Shown one piece after another: positions 10,041-18,443 of a DNA stretch of 64,000 nucleotides. The translations under genes were made by a program, and so were the position numbers. The DNA comes from Methanimicrococcus blatticola. GTDB taxonomy: Archaea; Halobacteriota; Methanosarcinia; Methanosarcinales; Methanosarcinaceae. Under the pieces are notes generated by a model that did no database searches, was not told the origin of the DNA, and saw nothing but the letters and a program-made list of their open reading frames with translations. The stretch is taken from NCBI RefSeq assembly GCF_004363215.1, contig NZ_SNYS01000009.1, positions 173,278 through 237,277 on the forward strand, in the 5' to 3' direction. Positions within the stretch are counted from its first letter, which is position 1. Each line of letters starts with the position of its first letter.

Positions 10041-10122
10041 ATTATTTATTGAATTATTTGAATCGTTTAATTGAATCGTTTAATTGAATCGTTTAATTGA
10101 ATCGTTTATTGAATCATTTATT
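10029..10122 (+). repeat. 13-bp tandem repeat starting at the NAPRTase stop codon
   Basis: At least three perfect copies of GAATCGTTTAATT (10060-10098) are followed by a degenerate fourth. They are preceded by two degenerate forms (GAATTGTTTGAATTATTT) that include the TGA of the upstream gene, so the array seems to have grown from the gene's own end. Confidence 0.75.
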
Positions 10123-10159
10123 TGAATCTTTTAAGTTGTGTAAATTTAATTTTTAAAGG

Positions 10160-11062
10160 GTGATCGACGTGGTGAAGCCGCAGAAGTTGAGAGAATTTGC
10201 AGCTTATTATCTGTCCGAATTTCCCGATGAAGCTGAATCGGCGGGCATTTCATTGACGAATGATGAAATAAACCGGCTGCCGGCAAACAAACAAAAAATC
10301 GGTGACATTTTAGTTGTTTCAATACCCGATTCTCTTTCTCATAAAAAACAGGAAATCGGCAAGCTTCTTTTGCTGATGGATGAAAAAGCCCGTTTGGTTC
10401 TAAACGACGGCGGTATTTCCGGTCAATTCCGTATCCCGAGTCGTGAAATTATTTGTTGCAGAAGCGGTGAATCGGATTCGACAGAAACGATCCATAAAGA
10501 AAACGGCTGCAAATTTAAGCTGGATGTTGCCCGAATTATGTTTTCCAAAGGCAATTTGGCGGAAAAGAGAATTCTAACAAACGAATGCATGGGGGAGGTT
10601 ATTGTTGATATGTTTGCCGGCATCGGTTATTTTTCAATCCCGATCGGCGTTCATTCAAATCCGTCAAATCCTCCGAAAATTATCGCCATAGAGTTAAATC
10701 CGATTTCTTACAGGTATTTGTGTGAAAATATTCGTTTAAACGGCTTAGAAGAAGTTATTGAGCCGATTTGCGGGGATTGTCAAACGTTGACACCTGAAAA
10801 TATCGCGGATCGCGTTTTGATGGGGTATGTCGGGACAACGCATGAATTTTTGGAAACCGGAATTAAAGCAATTAAAAAAGAAGGCGGTCTTTTGCATTAT
10901 CATGAAACTGTTCATGAAAAAGATTTCCCGGAAAGGCCGGTTCAAAGAATTACGGAAGCGGCTGAAAAATGCGGCAGAAACGCTGTGATTTTAGAGTCGC
11001 GAAAAATAAAAAAATATTCGCCGGGCGTTTATCATGTTGTTATTGACGTTGAAATCCAATGA
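10160..11062 (+). CDS. taw2: tRNA wybutosine-synthesis aminocarboxypropyltransferase (Taw2-like)
   Basis: A 300-residue SAM-binding enzyme of the Trm5/Taw2 family that acts on tRNA-Phe position 37. The Rossmann motif VDMFAGIGYFSIPIG is at about residues 150-164, followed by an acidic strand IAIELNP. Where Trm5 methyltransferases have an N-L-P active-site motif, this protein reads ADRVLMGYVGTT, which marks the Taw2 branch that transfers the aminocarboxypropyl group of SAM to the imidazopurine base. The start is GTG (10160) after TTTAAAGG; a second GTG nine bases later is also possible. Single gene, converging on tRNA-Gly. Confidence 0.82.
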   Translation: MIDVVKPQKLREFAAYYLSEFPDEAESAGISLTNDEINRLPANKQKIGDILVVSIPDSLSHKKQEIGKLLLLMDEKARLVLNDGGISGQFRIPSREIICCRSGESDSTETIHKENGCKFKLDVARIMFSKGNLAEKRILTNECMGEVIVDMFAGIGYFSIPIGVHSNPSNPPKIIAIELNPISYRYLCENIRLNGLEEVIEPICGDCQTLTPENIADRVLMGYVGTTHEFLETGIKAIKKEGGLLHYHETVHEKDFPERPVQRITEAAEKCGRNAVILESRKIKKYSPGVYHVVIDVEIQ

Positions 11063-11141
11063 ATTTCAAAACTATTAAAAGTAATAAAAAAAGTAATATA
11101 TAATTTATATAAAAGAAAATCGTAAAATTAAAGAAGAAAAG

Positions 11142-11214
11142 TGCATCGACCGGGATTCGAACCCGGGTTTGCGGCTTGGAAGGCCGCAGTCATAGCCACT
11201 AGACCATCAATGCA
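11142..11214 (-). tRNA. tRNA-Gly (TCC)
   Basis: On the minus strand a full cloverleaf can be folded: 7-bp acceptor TGCATTG with CGATGCA (one wobble), D arm GGTCTAGTGGCTATGAC, anticodon stem GCGGC/GCCGC with loop CTTCCAA giving anticodon TCC, and T arm CGGGTTCGAATCCCG. No intron. CCA is not encoded. It lies just after taw2 on the opposite strand. Confidence 0.93.
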
Positions 11215-11425
11215 AATTGTAATCGCTGTCAGAACAGCAATCATTAGAGATATTGATTTTATTTAAATATTGTGGTGAGTTATTCCGCCGCTGTTTTTGT
11301 TTTGTTTGAGATCAAATCTGTTTTGAGGGATATTTTTTCAGATTGATTTAAATTCAATTGTAAACGGCTTATATTGATTATAATTTTACTTTCGTTGTAT
11401 TTTTTATTAATTGCATGGGATGAAT

Positions 11426-12200
11426 CTCCAACGCCTTCTTTCACTCGCTTCGCTCATGAAACGCGTCGTTGGAGGCGGTTGTTTTGGTTTTTCAATTATT
11501 ATAGAGCCCAAACATCTTTTTTTAAAAAATTAAAGAAAAAACGAACGCCGTTAAAACTTTGAAAAACAACCGTTTTTTGTTTTTGGGTTTTATCAGGCGT
11601 TCGGGTTTCAAAAAATAATAAAAGCGATGTTTGTCGCTTTAGTTTAAAATAAAAGTCCAAGTACGACCGCAATTCAAGATTTTGTGAGCGCAGCGAACAA
11701 AATTGAAGAATTGCGGATTATACCGCGCCGTTAATAAAACTAAATCTAATGATTTTTTATAAGTATAAGTCGACTGATTTTGTCGTTTATTGAACGGATT
11801 GATGGAATCTCCAACTCCTTCTTTCACTCGCTTCGCTCGTGAAACGCGTCGTTGGAGGTGGTTGTTTTGGTTTTTCAATTATTATTATCGAGCCCAAACA
11901 TCTTTTTTTCAAAATTAAAGAAAAAACGAACGCCGCTAAAACTTTGAAAAACAACCGTTTTTTGTTTTTAGGTTTTATCGGGCGTTCCGGATATCAAAAA
12001 TCATAAAAACTGATGTTTGGCTTTTGTAATAAATTAAAAGTCCAAGTACGACCGCAATTCAAGATTTTGTGAGCGTAGCGAGCAAAATTGCAGAATTGCG
12101 GCTTATTCCACGCCGTTGCTAAAACCAACTAATCAGCTTGAATTTAATTTCAATTAATAATCTGCTGCTTTCTGTTTATTCAACGGATGGGTAAGAAACT
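11426..12200 (+). repeat. ABC multi-hairpin intergenic repeat array, two units plus a truncated third
   Basis: Unit order is B-C-A-spacer-B-C-A-spacer-B(partial), period about 382 bp. Hairpin B is at 11426-11474 and 11808-11857 (CTCCAAC with GTTGGAG, inner TTTCAC with GTGAAA). Hairpin C is at 11509-11633 and 11895-12019 (outer CAAACATC with GATGTTTG, next CGAACGCC with GGCGTTCG, inner AAAAACAA with TTGTTTTT). Hairpin A is at 11667-11716 and 12052-12101 (CCGCAATTC with GAATTGCGG). A third B starts at 12189 and breaks off before the DUF1638 stop. Other copies are near 26926, 39405, 46920, 55646 and 60820. No transposase ORF is inside. Confidence 0.88.
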
Positions 12201-12250
12201 CCAACTCCTTCTTATTAAAAATGAAAAATAGAGCGAAAAATAAAATAATT

Positions 12251-13084
12251 TTATTCTTTCGGCATCAATCGGTTTTTGACTTTTTTATAACAATCTTCAA
12301 ATAAACGCTGATGACCGCCGCTCATTTGTATGACGTCCAATTGGTATTTGTCGGCGAATGATTGAATATTTTCTTCAACGCCGGGCGTGTAATGGAGACC
12401 GGTTTCGAGGTTGGCGACTTGCTTGTAGCCGGAGGATTCGAACATGAATTTGTTCAGTTCAAACATTTGCTGATCGGTGAATCCGGCGGAGGCTTGTCCG
12501 AAACCGAAGAAATCTTTGACGGCGTAAGACGCGTACATCGGGGTTAAAATGAATGTGCCGACGCCGTGAAAGCTTTTGAGAACTTTGGCGTATTCCTCAC
12601 GGCCGCCGAGAACGCCGCCGATGCAATCGTCAATAATAATGCCGTCTTTGTCTCTGAGAATAATGACGGGACACGCGTCGTTTTTGAAATCAGACTCGAC
12701 GTCCGCTAAAACGTTGCCGCAAAGGCCGTAAAATAAGAAAATCGCATCCGCTTTCGGCATAAAAACAGGAATCTCTTCGTAAACGCGTTTTTTCAGCATT
12801 TTCGGAACTTCGTGAAGCCCGAGATCCAATTGCCAGACAACAAGCGTTAAGCAGCCGGAACAATTGTGATCGGAATCCGGCAAATCTTTGACATCCTGAA
12901 CCGTTCGGTAAGAAATGTTAAAACTTTCCAGTTTTTGAACAAACTCCTCATGTTCACCGTTTTCAATCACAATCACTTCGGAAATATCCGAATCTTTCTG
13001 AATCAAATAAACGATTTCGTCCTGAAGCATTTTGCAGGCTAAAATACCCATCACGGTCATATCACACACATCCGTTGCCGACAA
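12251..13084 (-). CDS. DUF1638 family protein (paralogue 1)
   Basis: A 277-residue DUF1638 protein. Recognisable parts are the N-terminal MTVMGILACKMLQDEIVYLI, the central FLFYGLCGNVL with its conserved Cys, VIILRDKDG, DDCIGGVLGGREEY, SFHGVGTFILTPMY and the C-terminal GGHQRLFEDCY. The family is typical of methanogens and often sits near corrinoid methyltransferase genes, but its biochemical role is unknown. Conserved Cys and His residues would suit a metal or corrinoid-linked job (inference). A close paralogue lies at 16957-17793, and the surface-protein gene is between the two. The 3' end abuts the ABC array. Confidence 0.85.
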   Translation of the reverse strand: MSATDVCDMTVMGILACKMLQDEIVYLIQKDSDISEVIVIENGEHEEFVQKLESFNISYRTVQDVKDLPDSDHNCSGCLTLVVWQLDLGLHEVPKMLKKRVYEEIPVFMPKADAIFLFYGLCGNVLADVESDFKNDACPVIILRDKDGIIIDDCIGGVLGGREEYAKVLKSFHGVGTFILTPMYASYAVKDFFGFGQASAGFTDQQMFELNKFMFESSGYKQVANLETGLHYTPGVEENIQSFADKYQLDVIQMSGGHQRLFEDCYKKVKNRLMPKE

Positions 13085-13297
13085 TTTTCGGCATTTTTTT
13101 CGGGTTCAGCCACTCTTTCGTTTTTCGGTTCTGTTTTTCTTTTCCGTTTTTTACAACAAACAATGAAAATAAGTGCTTATGGTACTTGAAGTTATTTTAA
13201 TAAAAAAAACAAGAACAAAAAAAGAACAAAAAAAGAACAAAAACAAAAAAAAGAAAAATGAAACTCAAAAAATGAGTTTCACTTACTTATGTTTCAC
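13085..13297. other. Intergenic gap with AAAGAACAAA tandem repeats
   Basis: About 210 bp between two minus-strand genes. At 13205-13255 an AAAAAAGAACAA word is repeated about four times. A short inverted repeat TGAAACTC/GAGTTTCA (13258-13281) follows, just after the stop codon of the surface-protein gene, and could act as its terminator. Confidence 0.5.
13258..13281 (-). terminator. Possible terminator hairpin after the surface-protein gene
   Basis: TGAAACTC and GAGTTTCA pair around AAAAAAT, located 17 bases past the stop of the minus-strand surface-protein gene. On that strand it is followed by a T-rich run (the complement of the AAAAAAGAACAA repeats). Confidence 0.45.
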
Positions 13298-16200
13298 TTA
13301 CTTATTTTTCCTGTAAAAATAAACGCCGGCAACAATACAAATTATCAAAATGCCGCCGATTACAGCCCAAATGAAAAATGATGTTTTTTCCGGCGGTTCT
13401 TGTGTTTGAGAATTATCGGTCACATCTTTTTCATTATCGAATCCTTGATTGCTTTGGTTTGAATCAGTTTGACCGGGTTGAGACGGCGTTTCATTCTCAA
13501 CAACTTTACCATTGCCGAAACCTTTGCCACCGTTTTGATTTCCGGAAAGTGCAAGTTTAACAGAATTCATTTCTCCGACACGCGGACTGTCAGTACTTTC
13601 CTCAATTTCGAACGAATTTGTAACCGACGAATAATCCTCCAACGAAAAGTTGAATTCCGGCTCCCCAACAGGAAGCCAAAGCGTTGCCGTTCCGTCAGCA
13701 AACAAAGTTCCATCAAAGTCGGAAGCAAGTCCTGCTGCATTAATTCTGTCAGTCGCATCTTCTCTTGTCGTTGCTGAATAATCGCCTGATTTAATCAAAG
13801 CACCTGAAAGACCGTTTCCATCGGAATCTGTTACTGTAAATGAAATCGGAGAAACAGGATCATCATTTGAATTTTTGAAAATAGCCTTTGCTGTTGACGG
13901 CTGATTCAAAATTAAAACGTTGCCGCTTTCGATGATAACATTTGCTTTTTCGTCATCGTTACTTTTACCAAAACCGGGAGCACCTCTGCCGACACCTCCC
14001 GAAATAACAATAACATCGGTTCCTGTGCCGGAAATATTAATGGAATCTGTAATTGAACCGCCGCTGGTGCCGCTGCCGCCGAAACCGCCGCCGCCGCTAC
14101 CAATACCACTGCCGCTACCACCGCTGCCGCGACCCCTGCCGCCGGTCGCAGTAATAACACTACTATCATTAACAATAATTGTAGTAACAGAGCCGCCGCG
14201 GCCGCTGTCGCCGAAACCGCCGCCGCCGCTTCCGATACCACTGCCGCCACCTCCATAGGAGCCAGAACCACCTATTGCTGTAACAAAACTATTTTGAATT
14301 ATAATTTTATCAGCAGCACCTGCATTAGTACTTGTATCTCCACCGCCGCTACCAATACCACTACCACCACCATCATTTCCAGCTCCTCCTTTCGATATTA
14401 TAAAACTATTTTGAATCATAATAATACCACAGGATTCATGGCCGTTACTGCCAATTCCACTGCCACCACCGCTGTTGCTTTGGCCGTCATCACCAATGCC
14501 CCCTGTTGCCGTCAAACTTCCTTTTTCGGGATTATCATCTAAAGAGGAAATTGTAATTTTACACTTATCAGGAACTTCCAATCCGGCTTGTCCTGCTTTG
14601 GTTGTTGAATTAGTTCCGCCGGTCAAATAATTGTCACCTGACAAAATTAATTTGACATTTGCTTTGTTTTGTAAAGAGAAAGCAGATTTTGAAGAATTAT
14701 AAACGTTGATTTCATCTATTTGAATTTCAAGCGGATTGTCGAGAACAACGCCGTTACCGTTAACAATGACTGTATTTGATGTTACTGTTTCCGGTGTTTT
14801 CTGATTAATGGAAATCGGATCAGTGACTAATTGTTGAAGGGTACCTTCTTTTAATTTTATATTGACATGAGTTTTATTAACAACAGTAATTATCAGTTCA
14901 TCTTGAATTATTGAATTGTTGTCAAGTTCAAGATCTTCACCAAAAATAAATGAGTCTAACTCAACATTTTCATGCTTGTCAAACGGTAAAGTTGTTACTG
15001 CCACATCAACCGACTTAGTTGAATGCTTATATCCGCCGGATGAAAAAATAAAATCTCTGCCAATACTTTCAGGAAGCCACATTGTCACAGATCCGTCTTC
15101 ATAATATTTCGTATCAGGGAGCGTAACTGACCCCAATCGGTCAAAAGCATTTGCGCGCGTCATTGCCGAATATGTTCCCGATTGAATCTCTGAATTCGGA
15201 AGGTTTGGACCGGCCGAAGCTTTTACCGTAAATGAAATCGGATAAACGGGGTCAGCATTTGAATTTTTGAAATCAGCCTTTGCTGTTTCCGGCTGATCCA
15301 AAATCAAAACGTTGCCGCTTTCGATGATGACATTAGCAGCAGCTCCGTCATTGCTTTTGCCTGATTCCCGGGCACCTCGTCCGATTCCGCCCGAAACAAC
15401 AATAATATCTGTTCCTGTGCCGGAAATTTTAATGGAAGTAACAAGACCACCGTTACCGCCGACGCCTGCACCACCGCTACCGATTCCACTGCCGCCGCCA
15501 TTAATTTCGTCGATGCCCATTCCGTCGCCGCCTGTTGTAGTAATAACACAATTATCCTCGATAATAATTGTAGAAACAGAGCCGCCGTTACCTCCGCCGG
15601 AGCCGCCGCCGCCGCCACCGCCACCGCCTGTGCCGATTCCACTGCCGCCGGCACCGTTGCCGCCGACACCGCCGGGGTTGCCGCCTGTTGCGTAAATTTC
15701 ACAATTTTCTTTAATCATAATTGTATCAACAGAACCACCGTTGCCGCCATTGCAACCGGTACCTCCTGTGTTGGTCCCTCCGCCGCCGCTTCCAATTCCA
15801 CTGCCGCCGCCGCCGCCGCCTTTGCCGCCGGTCGCGTAAATAACACAATTATCTTCAATAGTAATTGTAGAAACAGAACCGCCTGCGCCGCTGTCAATAT
15901 TACTGCTACTTCTGCCACCGCCACTTCCGATTCCACTGCCGCCACCACCGAAGCCACTTTTACCTCCTGTGGCTGTTACAATACTATTTTGAATCGAAAT
16001 TAAACCGGTAGAACCGTCCTCTGCTTTAAATTTCCCGCCGCCGCTGCCGATTCCACTGCCGCCACCATCATTATTTCCTGGTCCTCCCGTCGATATTATC
16101 CGACAATCTTTGATTGTGATTATACCGCATTCTTCAAGAAAATTGCTGCCGATGCCGCTGCCACCATCGTTTCCACCGGTTGCATTCAATTTTCCATTTT

Positions 16201-16675
16201 CAGCATTATAATCTAAAGAAGAAATTGTAATTTCACAACCGTCGGGAACTTCTAATCCGGCTTTACGTGTTCCACCGGTCAAAATATTGTCACCTGATAA
16301 AATCAATTTGACGTTTGCACCGTTTTGTAAAGAGAAAGCCGATGTACCATGTGTCACACCGCTGATATTTACATTTTCGATTGTGATTTGGATTTGTTCG
16401 TTAATGCCGTTTCCGTCAACAACAACAATATTTTTTGTTTCAACAGCCGGTGTTGACTGCTTGATTATAATCATTTCAGCAAATGAAATGTTTTCGAATG
16501 CTGAAGTGCCATCGACTTTAATGTCTAAAGAATCAAAAGTGCCATTTTTTACAATGGTAATATTTCCGGTTTCAATTTCAATTTCTGCGGCCGAGGCCGT
16601 TCCCGTCATTAATAAAAAAATTAACAAAACAATTCCCAATAACGGTAAAATACCATATCTTCTTTTTTCGCTCAT
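13298..16675 (-). CDS. Large glycine-rich cell-surface protein with two homologous modules
   Basis: A 1125-residue exported, membrane-anchored protein. A signal peptide covers residues 1-29 (basic start, hydrophobic core, TASA before the cut). A single C-terminal membrane helix (FFIWAVIGGILIICIVAGVY) is followed by YRKNK. In between lie two homologous modules (about 30-545 and 590-985). Each opens with short strands (SAFSLQN.ANVKLILSGDN.LTGG, AGLEVPD.C.ITISSLD), runs through repeated units of ITI/ATGG strands joined by GGGSGIGSGGG linkers (six in module 1, four in module 2), and ends with ANVIIESGNVLIL. The pattern suggests a right-handed beta-helix adhesin; ligand unknown. Flanked by two DUF1638 genes. 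Confidence 0.82.
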   Translation of the reverse strand: MSEKRRYGILPLLGIVLLIFLLMTGTASAAEIEIETGNITIVKNGTFDSLDIKVDGTSAFENISFAEMIIIKQSTPAVETKNIVVVDGNGINEQIQITIENVNISGVTHGTSAFSLQNGANVKLILSGDNILTGGTRKAGLEVPDGCEITISSLDYNAENGKLNATGGNDGGSGIGSNFLEECGIITIKDCRIISTGGPGNNDGGGSGIGSGGGKFKAEDGSTGLISIQNSIVTATGGKSGFGGGGSGIGSGGGRSSSNIDSGAGGSVSTITIEDNCVIYATGGKGGGGGGSGIGSGGGGTNTGGTGCNGGNGGSVDTIMIKENCEIYATGGNPGGVGGNGAGGSGIGTGGGGGGGGGSGGGNGGSVSTIIIEDNCVITTTGGDGMGIDEINGGGSGIGSGGAGVGGNGGLVTSIKISGTGTDIIVVSGGIGRGARESGKSNDGAAANVIIESGNVLILDQPETAKADFKNSNADPVYPISFTVKASAGPNLPNSEIQSGTYSAMTRANAFDRLGSVTLPDTKYYEDGSVTMWLPESIGRDFIFSSGGYKHSTKSVDVAVTTLPFDKHENVELDSFIFGEDLELDNNSIIQDELIITVVNKTHVNIKLKEGTLQQLVTDPISINQKTPETVTSNTVIVNGNGVVLDNPLEIQIDEINVYNSSKSAFSLQNKANVKLILSGDNYLTGGTNSTTKAGQAGLEVPDKCKITISSLDDNPEKGSLTATGGIGDDGQSNSGGGSGIGSNGHESCGIIMIQNSFIISKGGAGNDGGGSGIGSGGGDTSTNAGAADKIIIQNSFVTAIGGSGSYGGGGSGIGSGGGGFGDSGRGGSVTTIIVNDSSVITATGGRGRGSGGSGSGIGSGGGGFGGSGTSGGSITDSINISGTGTDVIVISGGVGRGAPGFGKSNDDEKANVIIESGNVLILNQPSTAKAIFKNSNDDPVSPISFTVTDSDGNGLSGALIKSGDYSATTREDATDRINAAGLASDFDGTLFADGTATLWLPVGEPEFNFSLEDYSSVTNSFEIEESTDSPRVGEMNSVKLALSGNQNGGKGFGNGKVVENETPSQPGQTDSNQSNQGFDNEKDVTDNSQTQEPPEKTSFFIWAVIGGILIICIVAGVYFYRKNK

Positions 16676-16956
16676 AAAAAACCCTTTTTTTAAATGTTTT
16701 TTAAATTTAATTTCAAAAATTTAATTTCAATTTTGTTATCGGTTGAATCAAAAACAAATAATTAACTGTAAAAATAAATAAACAAAGAAATTATTAATAT
16801 TATATAATATTTTGTAAGGGGTATGAATGAAGATTGAAAATAGAATAAATTGATACAATAATAAAAATGAATGAATTCATAGAATAAATGTTAGAAAATA
16901 AAAAAAATAATATAAATTAAAAAACAAAATATAAAAAAGAATAATAAATTCTAAAA
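16676..16956. other. Upstream region of the surface-protein gene
   Basis: About 280 bp, almost pure A/T. The palindromic ATATTATATAATAT near 16798-16811 on either strand is the best TATA-like site for the minus-strand surface-protein gene, though about 125 bases from its ATG. No ORF or GC-rich hairpin seen. Confidence 0.4.
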
Positions 16957-17793
16957 TCAAGCGGCTGTCGTCTCTTTTTGAATAATTTTGTCTTTTAATT
17001 TCTGATAACAGTCATCGAAAATCTGTTGATGGCCGCCGTCTAAATCGAAAATTTCAAAGCCGTAGGTGTCGGCGAAACGTTTCAGCTTCGTTTCCGTATC
17101 TTTGGTGTAATGCAAACCGGTTTCAAGTCTCGCGACGCGTTTGTAATTGGACGCTTCAAACATGAACTTGTTCATTTCAACAATTTGTTCTTCCGTTAAA
17201 CCGCGACGGTCTTTCGCGTAATTGAAAAATTCATCAATGGTATCTTCATACATCGGCGTGAAAATAAAAGTGCCGACGCCGTGAAAACTCTTTAAAAGAT
17301 TCAAATACGGTTTACGGCCGCCGATTGTCGCGGCGATGCAATCATCAACGATTTCGCCCTCCGGATCGCGAAGAATGACGATCGGACAAATATCTTTGAA
17401 ATCATCCTCAACGTGACCCAAAACATTTCCGCAAAGCCCGTAAAGCAAATAAATGCCGTCCGCTTTTTTCGCGAAAATTTCTAAATCCCGATAAACTTCG
17501 TCCTTCAAAATTTTCGGCTTTTCATGAAGCCCGAGCTCCAAATTCCAGACAATTAAAGAAATTCCCGCGCCGGCATCAGCGTCATTTTGTTTCTCCCTGT
17601 CCGATAAATCCGGAATCGAGTGAATCATCGGCGCCAAAGAATAAGTTTTGCCGACCTCATCCAACTTTCGAATAAACTCATGATGCTCACCGTTTTCAAC
17701 AACAGTTACATCTTTAATTTCAGGATCATTCAGAATCAAATAAACAATTTCATCCTGAAGCATCTTACAATTTAAAATTCCCAGCACAGTCAT
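16957..17793 (-). CDS. DUF1638 family protein (paralogue 2)
   Basis: A 278-residue DUF1638 protein, clearly paralogous to the one at 12251-13084. Shared parts are MTVLGILNCKMLQDEIVYLI, YLLYGLCGNVLGHVEDDFK, VILRDPEGEIVDDCIAATIGGR, SFHGVGTFIFTPMYED and a final GGHQQIFDDCYQKLK. The differences are spread out, so this is an old duplication and not a recent copy. No known enzymatic role. The family is common in methylotrophic methanogens, and a corrinoid-linked role is only suggested by that context. A Shine-Dalgarno-like CGGAGGCG lies just before the ATG on the minus strand. Confidence 0.85.
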   Translation of the reverse strand: MTVLGILNCKMLQDEIVYLILNDPEIKDVTVVENGEHHEFIRKLDEVGKTYSLAPMIHSIPDLSDREKQNDADAGAGISLIVWNLELGLHEKPKILKDEVYRDLEIFAKKADGIYLLYGLCGNVLGHVEDDFKDICPIVILRDPEGEIVDDCIAATIGGRKPYLNLLKSFHGVGTFIFTPMYEDTIDEFFNYAKDRRGLTEEQIVEMNKFMFEASNYKRVARLETGLHYTKDTETKLKRFADTYGFEIFDLDGGHQQIFDDCYQKLKDKIIQKETTAA

Positions 17794-18118
17794 ACATTTC
17801 GCCTCCGAGATCGCTGAATCAAATAAAATTGATTATAATTCGTAAACAAATATATCCTCTTTAAATGTAAATAAATGTTTTGAAAAAAGAACCCATTTTT
17901 CTCAAAAAATAGTGAAGAGAATATGGTGTAACAAAATCAGTTACATAATTATTCAAACCCGTAATTAAGTCAAAGAAAATAAATTAAAACTGATTTAAAA
18001 AAGATCAAAAAATAAAAATATCAAAAAAATGAAAAGATCAAAAAATCGAAAAAAAGAAAACAATAAATTAACAGATGAAACAACCGTTTTCATTAACAAT
18101 AAAAACCGGAACAACCAC
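17794..18118. other. AT-rich upstream region of the DUF1638 gene
   Basis: About 325 bp upstream of the DUF1638 start and left of a D-type repeat. It contains runs of AAAAAGATC and AAAAATCAAAA words at 17995-18060. No gene seen. Confidence 0.45.
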
Positions 18119-18410
18119 CCGCTAATTTACGTTCCGACCTGAGCAAAGTGAAGGGAGGAACGGAAATTTGCGGATTTCACCCCTTCTTTAATAAAACTTA
18201 ATTGAGAGAATACTTTTTAAAATTCAGCTCGAGCACCGTTTTTGATCTATTTTTTAGATCTGCCGGGTTCGCGCGCGCCGCTGCTGATTCAGTGCAAAAT
18301 ATCGAAAGCTGCTTTTCGTTTTTGCTGTATCGGCTGAGTACGAATCCGCAAATTTCCGTTTTCTCACTTCGTTCAAAAACGAAAATTAGCGGGTGGTTGT
18401 ATTGAGTTTC
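18110..18410. repeat. Pair of D-type hairpins in inverted orientation
   Basis: A plus-oriented D hairpin at 18119-18173 (CCGCTAATTTACGTTCC pairing with GGAACGGAAATTTGCGG) and a minus-oriented one at 18346-18392 (CCGCAAATTTCCGTTTT pairing with AAAACGAAAATTAGCGG) face each other. Between them are GAGCACCGTTTTTGAT and a GCGCGCGCC block, both typical D parts, and GCTGTATCGGCTGAGTACG (18325-18343). Each hairpin keeps the same unpaired bases in the stem while stem sequence changes on both sides. The region follows the 3' end of uvrA. Confidence 0.75.
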
Positions 18411-18443
18411 AGTAAACTAAAAGACGGTTGTTGGGATTTTAAA

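Noticed and set aside
11639..11878. ORFs across ABC repeats (also 39323-39583, 55624-55899, 56009-56338, 60724-60963, 47213-47440)
   Set aside because: Their frames are not kept between repeat copies; the conservation follows hairpin pairing and not codons.
11426..12200. CRISPR-like array
   Set aside because: The period is about 380 bp, units contain hairpins of 50-125 bp and spacers are related to each other; no cas genes in the window.
13920..14258. Proline-rich plus-strand ORF opposite the surface-protein gene (likewise 15312-15695 and 14294-14542)
   Set aside because: It is the antisense of GGC/GGT-rich Gly codons, which always gives Pro/Ala/Leu runs. No Shine-Dalgarno, and the minus-strand protein has a signal peptide and anchor.
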